64,000 bases of DNA from Sphingobium sufflavum (GTDB taxonomy: Bacteria; Pseudomonadota; Alphaproteobacteria; Sphingomonadales; Sphingomonadaceae). The stretch lies in assembly GCF_021403115.1 (NCBI RefSeq), contig NZ_JAJSSH010000001.1, positions 248,001 to 312,000 of the forward strand. The letters run 5' to 3'. Position numbers and translations under genes: made by a program. The notes under the pieces are model-generated. The model saw only the letters and a list, made by a program, of their open reading frames with translations, did no database searches and was not told the origin of the DNA. Shown piece after piece: positions 53,015 to 63,075 of the stretch (the stretch's first letter is position 1; each line of letters begins with the position of its first letter).

Positions 53015-55135
53015 TCAGCGACCCAGCGCCAGTTCCACACCGATCCAGAGGGTGCGCGGCGTGCCCAGATCCTCCGAGAGGGAAGGGCTGCTGACCCGGC
53101 GGGTGTAGATGGCCTCGTCGAAGATATTCTCCGCCCGGCCGACCAGCGCGACGCCGCGGCCGAGCGGCAGGCGCGCAAAGGCGTCGACGGTCAATGCGGC
53201 AGGCATATGGTCGACGCTCAGGTCATCCTCATATTGCGCGCCGCTGTGGCGGAGGGTGCCGGCGATGCGCGCGCCTTCCCGTGGTGTCCAGGCGAGGGTG
53301 GCGGAGCCGGCGTGGCGGGGGCTTTGCGCGGGATCGCGACCGTCGAGCGGCGTGCCCGGCGCCCGTACCTTCGAATAGCTGTAGGTGTAGGAGCCGGACA
53401 GGGCGATGTGACCCAGCGTGGCGGAGGCGGTGAGTTCCAGGCCCTGCGCGGCGATGGCGCGCACGTTGCGCCGTTCGCGCACGGTGGCGGAGAGGCTGAC
53501 ATTGGCGATGGCGTCGTCCAGCCGGTTGTCGAAAGCGGTCAGGCCCAGCGCGACGCCGGGTGCGGGGGTGAGGTCGAGGCCGATCTCCGCGCCGCGCAGC
53601 CGTTCCGGCACCAGGGCGGCATTGGCGTTGGTGGTGATGGGAAAGACGGTGAAGCCGCGATACAGTTCATTGAGGGTCGGCAGGCGAAAGCCGGTATAGG
53701 CGGCGGCGCGCAGCGACAGGGCGGGACTGGCGATCCACAGCGCGCCAACGCGCCCGCTTGCCTCCCAGCCGGATCGGTTGGGGTAGGTCGTGGCGGCGAG
53801 CACGGCTCCCACGGGATCGCGCCGCTCGACCCGTGCGTCCCGGATCGTCCAGCGGTCGATGCGCGCCCCGCCGGTCAGGACGAGGGCGCCGCCCAGCGTG
53901 CCGGGGGTCCAGTCATCCTCGACAAAGGCGCCCGCCGTCAGTTGCCGCCCGCGCGCCAGACGGCGCTGGGTGAGCGGATTGGCGGCGTTGTTGGCGTCAT
54001 AGGCTTCCTCGCGCATCATGCCACCCGCGTGGCGGGCGTCGACGCCGAAGCGCAGCAGATGGTCCGTACCCACCGGCGGGCGCAGCTCGACTTTGCCGCC
54101 CAGCCCCAGCGCGGGTGTGTCGCGCTGGTCGAGCGTTTTGCGGAAACTGGTGCTGCTGATGACAATGTTGGAGAAATTGCGCGCCTGTACATAGGCAAGC
54201 GCGTCCACCTGCCAGTTACCGCGTGCGATCAGGCGGATGCTGGCGTCCTGCCCCTCCGCATGACTGTCCGCGCCCTGAAAGCGCAGGGTGCGGTCGTCGC
54301 GATAGGCGAGGAAGCGGGCCTGTACCTCCGCCGTTTCACCGACCGGGGCGACGGCGCGCAGGGCGGTGCTCCACCCCTCGTACCGGGCGGGGGCGGTCGC
54401 GGCGACGCGCTGGCTGGCGGGGGTGGTGTCGAAGCCGTCGCCCCGATCATAGCGGCCGGAGAGGGAGAGGAAACCGCGTCCCACGTCGGGCGAAAGGGTG
54501 GCGGAGAGTTCGGTCGCGTCCCGGCTGCCGTAGAGCGCAGAGGCGGACGCGAGGGGCAGGTCCGCGCGGGTGGCGCTGACCATGGCGATGGTCCCCGCCA
54601 CTGCGCCCGCGCCAAAGGCCCCGCCGCCGCCGCCGCGCGTGACCCGGATGGCGGAGAGCCGGTCGGGCACGATGGCGCTGTAGGGGATATAGCCGAAGAA
54701 GGGATCGGCCATCGGCACGCCGTCGAGCAGCAGCAGCGTCCGGCTGGCCGCATTGCCGCCCAGCGCGCGCAGGTTCGCGCCCTGCGCCGAGGGATTGGCG
54801 GAGCGGCTGTCCGACCGGCGGAACTGGGAGAAGCCTGCGACATCGCGCAGCACATCCTCCACCCGGCCCGATGCGTCGGCGCGCAGGCGGGCGGCGTCGA
54901 TCACCGTCTCGCCATAGGCGGGCGCGCCCGGCGGCAGGTCGAGCGTGCCGCCCAGCACGATGATCGGCGTGCCGTCATAGGGTGTGGCGGTGTCTGCCGT
55001 TCCGGTCACTGCCGCGTCCCCGGCGCTCGCCCTGGCGATGGCCGGGTGGGTGAGAAGGACGGCCAGCATCGCGACGGATGTCAGGCGGCGCGCGCGCAGG
55101 AAGGCCGGGGGCGACAGGGGCAGGAATATATACAT
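53015..55135 (-). CDS. TonB-dependent outer-membrane receptor (BtuB/Cir-like size)
   Basis: 706-residue receptor. The signal peptide ends near ARASAGDA, a TonB-box-like PIIVLGG is at about 56-62, and the plug is RLRADASGRVEDVLRDVAGF with ASRTLLLLDGVPMADPFFGY. The barrel ends LWIGVELALGR. It resembles vitamin B12 and iron-complex receptors more than the 31.6 kb receptor does. No cobalamin riboswitch or clear Fur box was found in the 113-base upstream gap, so the ligand is open. An MFS gene precedes it in the same direction. Confidence 0.9.
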   Translation of the reverse strand: MYIFLPLSPPAFLRARRLTSVAMLAVLLTHPAIARASAGDAAVTGTADTATPYDGTPIIVLGGTLDLPPGAPAYGETVIDAARLRADASGRVEDVLRDVAGFSQFRRSDSRSANPSAQGANLRALGGNAASRTLLLLDGVPMADPFFGYIPYSAIVPDRLSAIRVTRGGGGGAFGAGAVAGTIAMVSATRADLPLASASALYGSRDATELSATLSPDVGRGFLSLSGRYDRGDGFDTTPASQRVAATAPARYEGWSTALRAVAPVGETAEVQARFLAYRDDRTLRFQGADSHAEGQDASIRLIARGNWQVDALAYVQARNFSNIVISSTSFRKTLDQRDTPALGLGGKVELRPPVGTDHLLRFGVDARHAGGMMREEAYDANNAANPLTQRRLARGRQLTAGAFVEDDWTPGTLGGALVLTGGARIDRWTIRDARVERRDPVGAVLAATTYPNRSGWEASGRVGALWIASPALSLRAAAYTGFRLPTLNELYRGFTVFPITTNANAALVPERLRGAEIGLDLTPAPGVALGLTAFDNRLDDAIANVSLSATVRERRNVRAIAAQGLELTASATLGHIALSGSYTYSYSKVRAPGTPLDGRDPAQSPRHAGSATLAWTPREGARIAGTLRHSGAQYEDDLSVDHMPAALTVDAFARLPLGRGVALVGRAENIFDEAIYTRRVSSPSLSEDLGTPRTLWIGVELALGR

Positions 55136-55248
55136 TGCGCGCGGCCTATCGGCTGTTCGGCGTTGCTGTCAACGCGCTGGCTGCGCCCTGTATCTCAAGG
55201 ACGGGTCGCCCGGAGGCATCCGCGCCTGCCGCGTATCGGCGCGGCGGG

Positions 55249-56502
55249 TCAGATACTGGCCGGTTGCGGTTTGCCGGGGAGGGCGGGGGCAGGGTCCGGC
55301 TTTTCCTCCAGCACGGGGACGGTGCGCAGGCGCAACAGGTTCGCCGCCCCCACCAGCACCGCCACGCCCGCCATCACCATGAACGGGCTGTAGCTGTCGG
55401 TCCGTTCCAATATGATGCTGAGCAGGATCGCGCCCACCGTCATCGCGCCGCCCGACGCGGCGATGAGCAGGCCCAGCACCGTGCTGTAATTGTCCATCCC
55501 AAAATAGCGGACGACTGCATAGGCCATGATGTCCGACTCCGCGCCGAAGGAGATGCCGAACATGCCCACCGCCAGGATCAGGACCGCAACATGGGTGACG
55601 GGCGAGGCGAGGATGAACAGGCCGATCCCCGATATGGCCATGCCGGTGAAGGCCACCCAATGGGTCGGGAAACGGTCGAGCGCCGCACCGAGGCCGAAGC
55701 GTCCTATCATCATGCCGATGGCGAAGGTGGAGATGATGAGGCCCGCCGCGGTGGGTGAGAGTTTCTTGTCCAGCAGCATCACGTTGAGTTGCGATTGCGC
55801 CAGAGCATAGGGGATGCAGCACAGGAAGGCGCTGGAGAAGATGATCCAGAACACCGGGTTGCGCAGGATCGCGGGATAGTCCTTTGCGGCGTTGCGCCGG
55901 GGCGTGGTGCCCGCCGGCGCGGCGCGGAAGGGCGGAATGAGCAGCAGCGCGACGATCCCCGCCAGCGCGCAGAAGATACCGAACGCCACCGCACCGGTGC
56001 GCCAGCCATGGGCGGCGACATATTGGGCGAAGATCGGTGCGCCGACCGCGCCCGCAATCGCCGGACCACAGGCCATGATGCCCAGCGCGATGCCGCGCGC
56101 AGCGGTGAAGCGTTCCGCCACCACCCGGCAATAAACGGTGGTGGTCGTCGTCGCGCAGAGCAGTAATTGCAGGATGTTGATCGCATAATAGAGGCGGATG
56201 TCGCCGGTCAGCATGCTCATCCCCACCCAGCTCAGCGGATAGAAGATCAGGCCGAACAGGATCGCCTTGCGCGCGCCGATCACGTCCGCGACCCGTCCGG
56301 CGAGCGGGATGGAGATCATGCCAAGGATATAGATGCTGCCGATCAGCGCGAGCTGCGCCTTGGTCCAGCCGAATTCGGCGAGGAGATAGGGGGCCATGAT
56401 GCTGTGGGCATAGCCGTTGATCGACAGGCCGGAGCCAAGGCCGAGCGTGGCGCCCGCCAGCGCGCGCCAGTTGACGCGAAATTCCTTGCCATAGCGTGTC
56501 AA
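55249..56502 (-). CDS. MFS transporter
   Basis: 417-residue, 12-helix major facilitator permease. Signature loop GRVADVIGARKAILFG after helix 2 matches the MFS GxxxDRxGRR motif loosely; the second-half copy reads GRFGLGAALDRFPTHW. The start is most likely TTG at 56502 (TRYGKEFRVNW), since CGGGAGAG stands 6 bases before it and no in-frame ATG gives a sensible N-terminus. Divergent from the TauD-type dioxygenase, it may carry its substrate; this is inferred. Confidence 0.88.
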   Translation of the reverse strand: MTRYGKEFRVNWRALAGATLGLGSGLSINGYAHSIMAPYLLAEFGWTKAQLALIGSIYILGMISIPLAGRVADVIGARKAILFGLIFYPLSWVGMSMLTGDIRLYYAINILQLLLCATTTTTVYCRVVAERFTAARGIALGIMACGPAIAGAVGAPIFAQYVAAHGWRTGAVAFGIFCALAGIVALLLIPPFRAAPAGTTPRRNAAKDYPAILRNPVFWIIFSSAFLCCIPYALAQSQLNVMLLDKKLSPTAAGLIISTFAIGMMIGRFGLGAALDRFPTHWVAFTGMAISGIGLFILASPVTHVAVLILAVGMFGISFGAESDIMAYAVVRYFGMDNYSTVLGLLIAASGGAMTVGAILLSIILERTDSYSPFMVMAGVAVLVGAANLLRLRTVPVLEEKPDPAPALPGKPQPASI

Positions 56503-56806
56503 ACCATACTCTCCCGGTCGGGGGACGTCCGCGTGCGGGTCCGCCTCTTGTCCATGCGGGGCAGGCCCGGCGCGGCCACCATATGCGGTCGAACGGGCCA
56601 TGCAAGGGGAAGGGGATCGCCGGTGCGGTGAATGACCGGCCGCCCGCCTTGCCGTCAGGGACGCGCCCGCTTGCCAGGATGGGCATGGCCGGCGGGAGTC
56701 GACGCGTTGTTCCGCACGCTTTCGCATTGACGGGGAGCGGGGCGGGATGATGAACTAGAGACTGAAAATCACCGGCAACAGGAGCAGGCCGGGACGAGGA
56801 GGATGT
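56503..56806. other. divergent intergenic region between MFS and dioxygenase genes
   Basis: 304 bases of GC-rich sequence with no credible frame, no clear inverted repeat and no recognisable promoter hexamers. It presumably holds both promoters. Confidence 0.5.
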
Positions 56807-57763
56807 ATGAGCGGCCTGAGCGTCACACCCTTGCAGGATGATCTGCCCTTTGGCGTGCGGATCGCGGGGCTGACCCTGCCCTTGCTGGAACAGGAAGGGG
56901 TGCGCGCGCGCATCAACGCCCTGTTCGAGGAGAAGGGGCTGATCGTCTTTGCGGATGTGGAGCCGAGCAGCCACATGCATGTGGCGATCAGCAATGTCTT
57001 CGGTCCGCTTAAGGAGCATCCCAACCCCGCCGTGACGCGGGTGGAGGGTGAGGGCATGCCGGGCGTGATCGACATGCGCCATGTCCCCGGCGAGGGCGGT
57101 GTGGTGGAGATCAACGGTCAGCGGTTGTCCATGTGGCTGCCTTGGCATTTCGACCATTGCTACAATGATGAACTGAACCGGGCGGGCGTGCTGCGCGCGA
57201 TCGAGGTCGCGCCGGAAGGCGGATTGACCGGCTTTGCGGATGGCATCGACCTGTATCGGTCGCTCTCGCCCGACCTGCGCGACCGGATCGAGGGGCGCGA
57301 CATCCTCTATACGATGAACCTCAATTACCGGAACATGCGGTTCGGCAAGCCGGAAGGGCTGGTCGAGATCACCCCCAAGCCGGGCGCGGAAGCGGTGGAA
57401 GAGGCCGCCCGTCAACATCCCCGCGCGCTCCACCCCGCCATATGGACGCGGGCGACGGGGGAGAAGGTGCTGCACGTCTCCCCCTGGATGGCGGCGGGGA
57501 TCAAGGGGGAGGAGACGGCAGAGGGCGACGCGCTGCTGGAGGCGGTCTGCCGGGAGATTGGGGCGAAGGCGCGCGCCTATTTCCACCAATGGAACCTGAC
57601 CGACATGCTGATCTGGGATAATTGGCGGATGTTGCACAGCGTCACCGGCATGGCGCCCGAACATGGCCGCCGCATGCAGCGCACCACGATCAGGGGCGAC
57701 TATGGGCTGGGCCGGTTCGAGGATGGCGGCACCGGCGGCCGGATATTGGAAATGACGGTCTGA
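56807..57763 (+). CDS. TauD/TfdA-family Fe(II)/2-oxoglutarate dioxygenase
   Basis: 318-residue dioxygenase that couples 2-oxoglutarate decarboxylation to substrate hydroxylation. The iron facial triad is H114-F-D116 (PWHFDHCYN) and H277 (RMLHSVTG), with the 2-oxoglutarate-binding Arg shortly after in RRMQRTTIRG. AGGAGG precedes the ATG. An alpha/beta hydrolase gene follows after 10 bases, so the pair is an operon. Herbicide-like ethers, sulfonates and other small acids are typical family substrates; which applies is unknown. Confidence 0.92.
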   Translation: MSGLSVTPLQDDLPFGVRIAGLTLPLLEQEGVRARINALFEEKGLIVFADVEPSSHMHVAISNVFGPLKEHPNPAVTRVEGEGMPGVIDMRHVPGEGGVVEINGQRLSMWLPWHFDHCYNDELNRAGVLRAIEVAPEGGLTGFADGIDLYRSLSPDLRDRIEGRDILYTMNLNYRNMRFGKPEGLVEITPKPGAEAVEEAARQHPRALHPAIWTRATGEKVLHVSPWMAAGIKGEETAEGDALLEAVCREIGAKARAYFHQWNLTDMLIWDNWRMLHSVTGMAPEHGRRMQRTTIRGDYGLGRFEDGGTGGRILEMTV

Positions 57764-57773
57764 GGAGCGGGAT

Positions 57774-58643
57774 TTGGCGCAGATCGACATAGACGGCATC
57801 GGCATCGGTTATCAATGGGTCGGGGAGGAGGGAGCGCCCCCGGTCGTCATCACGCCGGGCGGGCGTTACCCACGCGACACGCCGGGCATGCCACAACTGG
57901 CGGAGACGATTGCGGCGTCCGGGCGGCGGGTGTTGCTGTGGGATCGACCCGGATGTGGCGATTCGGACATCAGCTTTGCGGGAGACAGCGAATCGGCGCA
58001 GCATGTCGATGTGCTGGTGAAACTGCTGCGTGCGCTGGGCACGGGGCCGGTGGCGATGCTGGGCGGGTCAGCGGGGTCGCGCATCTCGCTGCTGGCGGCT
58101 GCGCAGGTGCCGGAGCATGTTTCCCACCTCATCCTTTGGTGGATCAGCGGCGGGCCGATCAGTCTGGCGCAACTGGCCGCCTATTATTGCGGCGACAACG
58201 CCATCGCCGCCGCGCGGGGAGGGATGGAGGCGGTCGCGAAGCTGCCCGGATGGGCGGAGCAGATCGCCCGCAATCCGCGCAACCGGGACATCATTATGGC
58301 GCAGGAACCGGAAGCGTTCATCGCCCGGATGCAGCGGTGGGCCGCCGCCTACGCCTATTCGGAAAGCTCGCCCGTGCCCGGCATGGCTGCGACGGACTTT
58401 GCCCGGCTGACCATGCCCGTCCATGTCTTTCGCAGCGGCGCGAGCGACATGAGCCACACCCGGCGAACCAGCGAATGGGTGCAGCAATCCATCCCGCACG
58501 CCCATCTGGTCGAACCGCCATGGCCGGATCAGGAATGGAACAATGCCAGCCTGATCCCCAACGCGCCAGGACGCGGGCGATTCGAACGCTGGCCGCTGCT
58601 GGCCCCGCAGATTGTGGCGTTTCTGGACGGGGGCCGGGCGTAA
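57774..58643 (+). CDS. alpha/beta hydrolase
   Basis: 289-residue alpha/beta-fold hydrolase. Nucleophile S99 in LGGSAGS, preceded by LLWDRPGCGDSD; the acid/His part is completed near the C-terminus (HVFRSGASDMSHT, PDQEWNN). It is cytoplasmic. The start is TTG, with GAGGAGCGGG upstream. Directly after the TauD-type dioxygenase and probably acting on its product or substrate; the reaction is unknown. Confidence 0.85.
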   Translation: MAQIDIDGIGIGYQWVGEEGAPPVVITPGGRYPRDTPGMPQLAETIAASGRRVLLWDRPGCGDSDISFAGDSESAQHVDVLVKLLRALGTGPVAMLGGSAGSRISLLAAAQVPEHVSHLILWWISGGPISLAQLAAYYCGDNAIAAARGGMEAVAKLPGWAEQIARNPRNRDIIMAQEPEAFIARMQRWAAAYAYSESSPVPGMAATDFARLTMPVHVFRSGASDMSHTRRTSEWVQQSIPHAHLVEPPWPDQEWNNASLIPNAPGRGRFERWPLLAPQIVAFLDGGRA

Positions 58644-58671
58644 CCATTTGGCAGGACCGCACACCGTCCCT

Positions 58672-59904
58672 ATGACGGCGACCGTGCCGGTTGCCCTGCC
58701 CCCATCCCCCGAACCCTTCGTCCTGCTGGACGATGCACGACCTGTCGCGGGGGCGGTTGCGCGCCTCTATCGCGATCCGGTGGGCGAAGTGGCGGCGTGG
58801 CGACCGGACGCGGTGCCCGCCGCCCTCAAACAGTTGCGCGCCGCAACTTCGCGGGGCCTGCATGCTGCGGGCTATCTCCATTATGAGGCGGGGCATGGGC
58901 TGGAGCCTGCCCTGACGCCATTGGCACAGGCTGTGCCAGAGAGCGTAGCCCCGCTCCTGTGGTTTGGCCTGTTCGAACGGTGCGAGATGCTGTCCGCCGA
59001 TACGGTGCCGGGATTGCTGCCGTCCCCGGCGTTGTCCGGCCATGGTACGGCCTGTCCCGTCATCGACGCGGAGTCCTATCGGGCGGCGGTGGGGCGGGTG
59101 CTGGATTATATCCGCGCGGGTGACATTTATCAGGCGAACCTGACCTTTGCGGCCTCGGTCGGCCTGCCGGGCGATCCGCTTGCCGCCTATGCCGCGATCC
59201 GCCCGCGCGCGGCCATGGGGCATGGTGCGCTGATCCGGCAGGACTGGCGGCATATCCTGTGCTTTTCGCCGGAGAATTTCTTCAGCGTCACCAACGGATT
59301 GGTCGAGACATTGCCGATGAAGGGCACTGCGCCCCGCCATGTCGATCCCGCCACCGACGCCGCGCTGGCCGCAGAACTGCGCGCTGATCCCAAGCAGCGG
59401 GCGGAAAATCTGATGATCGTCGATTTGATCCGCAATGACCTTTCGCGGGTCTGCGCGGCGGGCAGCGTTACGGTGCCCGACCTGTTCACCGTCGAATCCT
59501 ATCCCACGGTCCACCAGATGACGTCGCGCGTCATCGGGCGGTTGTGCGAGGGAGTGGACGCCATCGACACGCTGGCCGCGCTGTTCCCCTGCGGTTCCGT
59601 GACCGGCGCGCCCAAGATCCGGGCGATGCAGGTAATTGCCGAGGTGGAGCAAAGGGTACGCGGAATCTACACCGGCGCGATCGGCAGCCTCTCCCCCGAC
59701 GGCGATGCCCGCTTCAATGTTGCGATCCGCACCATTTCGTTGGAGAAGGACGCGCAGGCCACCGGCATGGGGGCCGCCATGGGACTGGGGTCCGGCATCG
59801 TCGCCGACTCCCTGCCCATGAACGAGTGGACCGAATGTCTCGACAAGGCGCGCTTTCTGGAACGGGCGCCGGACGGGCGCGCAACGCAGGGGATTGAGGA
59901 TTGA
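58672..59904 (+). CDS. pabB: aminodeoxychorismate synthase component I
   Basis: 410-residue chorismate-binding enzyme that makes 4-amino-4-deoxychorismate for folate. Signatures: RAGDIYQANLTF, CFSPENFF, TLPMKGTAPR, LMIVDLIRNDLSRV and PCGSVTGAPKIRAMQVI. It lacks a glutaminase domain, so it relies on a separate PabA or TrpG. Start chosen at the ATG giving MTATVPVAL. It overlaps pabC by four bases (TTGA). Confidence 0.93.
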   Translation: MTATVPVALPPSPEPFVLLDDARPVAGAVARLYRDPVGEVAAWRPDAVPAALKQLRAATSRGLHAAGYLHYEAGHGLEPALTPLAQAVPESVAPLLWFGLFERCEMLSADTVPGLLPSPALSGHGTACPVIDAESYRAAVGRVLDYIRAGDIYQANLTFAASVGLPGDPLAAYAAIRPRAAMGHGALIRQDWRHILCFSPENFFSVTNGLVETLPMKGTAPRHVDPATDAALAAELRADPKQRAENLMIVDLIRNDLSRVCAAGSVTVPDLFTVESYPTVHQMTSRVIGRLCEGVDAIDTLAALFPCGSVTGAPKIRAMQVIAEVEQRVRGIYTGAIGSLSPDGDARFNVAIRTISLEKDAQATGMGAAMGLGSGIVADSLPMNEWTECLDKARFLERAPDGRATQGIED

Positions 59905-60542
59905 CCGAAGGCCAGGCCCGGTTTGACCTGTTCGAGACGATGGCCCTCGATCCGCACGAGGGGATCACGCATCTCGAACGGCATATCGCGCGCATGCAGG
60001 CTAGCGCCGAACTGCTGGGCTTCCGGTTCGACCGGCATCGGCTGCGTAATGAATTGCAGGCCGCGACATTCCGCGTGACGGAGCCGAGCCGGGTGCGGAT
60101 GATGCTGTCGCGCGGTGGCGCGCTGGCGGTGGAGGTGCGATCCAGCCTCGCCTGGCCGAATGCGGTGATCCCGGTCGCGGTGGTGCCCCGCCCGGTGCCC
60201 GTCGACGACATCCGCCTCTACCACAAGACCACCGACCGCAGTCCCTATGACGCGGCGCGTGCAGCGGGCGGCACGTTCGAAGTGCTGATGACCGACCCGG
60301 ACGGCTATCTGACCGAAGGCAGCTTCACCTCCGTCTTTCTGGAGCGGGACGAGCGGCTGGTCACGCCGCCGCTATCGCGCGGCCTGTTGCCCGGCGTGTT
60401 GCGCCAGCACCTGATCGAGATTGGTGAGGCGGTGGAGGGCGATATTCGCGTGTCCGACATCAAGGGTAATTTTTTCATCGGCAATGCTGCGCGGGGACTT
60501 GTCGCGGCAACGCTGGTTGCCCGGCGCGGCGATCACGGTTAA
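59901..60542 (+). CDS. pabC: aminotransferase class IV, probable 4-amino-4-deoxychorismate lyase
   Basis: 213-residue PLP enzyme that releases pyruvate to give 4-aminobenzoate. The PLP Lys is in RLYHKTTDRSPYD, and TEGSFTSVF and GLLPGVLRQHL are family motifs. The start is TTG overlapping the pabB stop, which fixes coupling and supports the pab role over a branched-chain aminotransferase role. It is shorter than typical PabC, as in other sphingomonad pabB-pabC pairs. Confidence 0.87.
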   Translation: MTEGQARFDLFETMALDPHEGITHLERHIARMQASAELLGFRFDRHRLRNELQAATFRVTEPSRVRMMLSRGGALAVEVRSSLAWPNAVIPVAVVPRPVPVDDIRLYHKTTDRSPYDAARAAGGTFEVLMTDPDGYLTEGSFTSVFLERDERLVTPPLSRGLLPGVLRQHLIEIGEAVEGDIRVSDIKGNFFIGNAARGLVAATLVARRGDHG

Positions 60543-60620
60543 AGGACGCCGCGCGCGGGCATTTCGGGGGACGACCTTCCGGGACCGGCGCACATTCCGC
60601 ACCTTCGCCTAACGATCTGA

Positions 60621-61835
<1,215 letters not shown>

Positions 61836-61857
61836 CGCCTCCACAAGATTAAAATCA

Positions 61858-61900
61858 TGCGGGCGCGGAAGAGGACATCTTGTTTTCTCCCGCGCCCGCA
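61858..61900 (+). terminator. hairpin after aminotransferase gene
   Basis: TGCGGGCGCGG and its exact complement form an 11-bp stem around a 21-base loop that itself contains a small AAGA/TCTT stem. The T-run after it is short (ATTTCG), so it may be a strong pause or terminator. Confidence 0.55.
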
Positions 61901-62023
61901 CCATTTCGTCTCGACCCGGTTGCGTTATGCAACCTGTCCGGCGGCCGGGATCAATTTCCGTTCAGATATGCCCGGCTATACGGATGACACGGCGGCCACC
62001 CCCGCCCATGGCGAAGCGAGACG

Positions 62024-62137
62024 ATGATGATGCATGTCCTGACAAGCGATGTGATGCTCCGCTTTCTTGGCGGTTTCGGCATTGGATGCCTGCTGGTGGT
62101 CAGCGGCGCGTTCGATATGTTCAACGGTATCGCATGA
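62024..62137 (+). CDS. 37-residue single-span membrane micropeptide coupled to msrA
   Basis: Frame MMMHVLTSDVMLRF followed by the hydrophobic span LGGFGIGCLLVVSGAFDMF and ending NGIA. Its stop overlaps the msrA start (ATGA), so it is translated as a leader or partner of msrA. GCGAGACG is a modest ribosome site. No family is recognised. Confidence 0.55.
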   Translation: MMMHVLTSDVMLRFLGGFGIGCLLVVSGAFDMFNGIA

Positions 62138-62811
62138 CCATCGGCGGCCCCTTAAAGGCTGTTGCGGCTGGGTTGCTGCTGGCCCTCGCCCCTGCCTGCG
62201 GGGTTGCGGCGGAAATGACGGTCAACGCTCCCGCCCCGCGCATCGACGCCGCATCCTCCGCCAAGGTGGAGACAGCGGTATTCGCAGGTGGATGCTTTTG
62301 GGGCGTGGAGGGCGTGTTCAGCCATGTGAAGGGCGTGACGTCCGTCACTTCGGGTTATGCGGGGCCGAATCGGCCTGCGGTCAGCTATGAGCAGGTCAGC
62401 ACAGGCAATACCGGCTATGCCGAGGCCGTGCGCGTCACCTATGATCCGAAGATCGTCTCCTATGGCACGTTGATGCGGGTCTTCTTCTCAGTCATCACCG
62501 ACCCTACGACGTTGAACTATCAGGGGCCGGATCATGGCACCCAATATCGCAGCGCATTGTTTCCGCTGAACGGCGAGCAGGACAAGGCGGCGCGTGCCTA
62601 TCTCGCGCAACTTGGCAAGTCTGGCCTTTGGTCGGGGCCGATCGTGACGAAGGTGGAGCCGTATCGCGGGTTTCAGGCGGCGGAAGGCTATCATCAGGAC
62701 TTTCTGGCCCGCAATCCGCGCCACCTCTACATCCAGAAATGGGATGCGCCCAAGGTCGCAGCGCTGAAGGCGGGGTTCCCTGCCTTGTGGCAGGCCGGGG
62801 CGTCACGCTGA
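62134..62811 (+). CDS. msrA: peptide-methionine (S)-S-oxide reductase MsrA, exported
   Basis: 225-residue repair enzyme that reduces methionine-S-sulfoxide. Catalytic C54 is in FAGGCFWGVEG. GYAGG-like TSGYAGPNRPAVSYEQVSTG and the YHQDFLARNPRHLYI end are typical. A signal sequence (MTIGGPLKAVAAGLLLALAP, cut after GVAA) sends it to the periplasm. Its ATG overlaps the stop of the upstream micropeptide. No msrB is in the window. Confidence 0.94.
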   Translation: MTIGGPLKAVAAGLLLALAPACGVAAEMTVNAPAPRIDAASSAKVETAVFAGGCFWGVEGVFSHVKGVTSVTSGYAGPNRPAVSYEQVSTGNTGYAEAVRVTYDPKIVSYGTLMRVFFSVITDPTTLNYQGPDHGTQYRSALFPLNGEQDKAARAYLAQLGKSGLWSGPIVTKVEPYRGFQAAEGYHQDFLARNPRHLYIQKWDAPKVAALKAGFPALWQAGASR

Positions 62812-63075
62812 GCAAGCGCACACAGGACGAGGGACTGGGCGGCTGTTTGGGATCGTTGCGATTCTGAATGCGCCTGCCAGAGGTCCGACCCGGTGCTATC
62901 GTCTGCCGCCGTTCTGATCTGGTGTAGTGGATGTCTCGCCTGTCGATCTTGATCGAGAGCGGGCATCCTCTTCTTCCTCTTCCCGCATTGCACCATCGAA
63001 AAGCCCGGAAAACTGCGAAAAATCAGTGGTAAAATGCTGGACGAAGCGGGTTGGGCGCGCCATTCTGTTGCCGAT

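Noticed and set aside
55136..55248. Cobalamin riboswitch before the second TonB receptor
   Set aside because: The gap is only 113 bases and lacks a B12-box-like GCCACTG motif.
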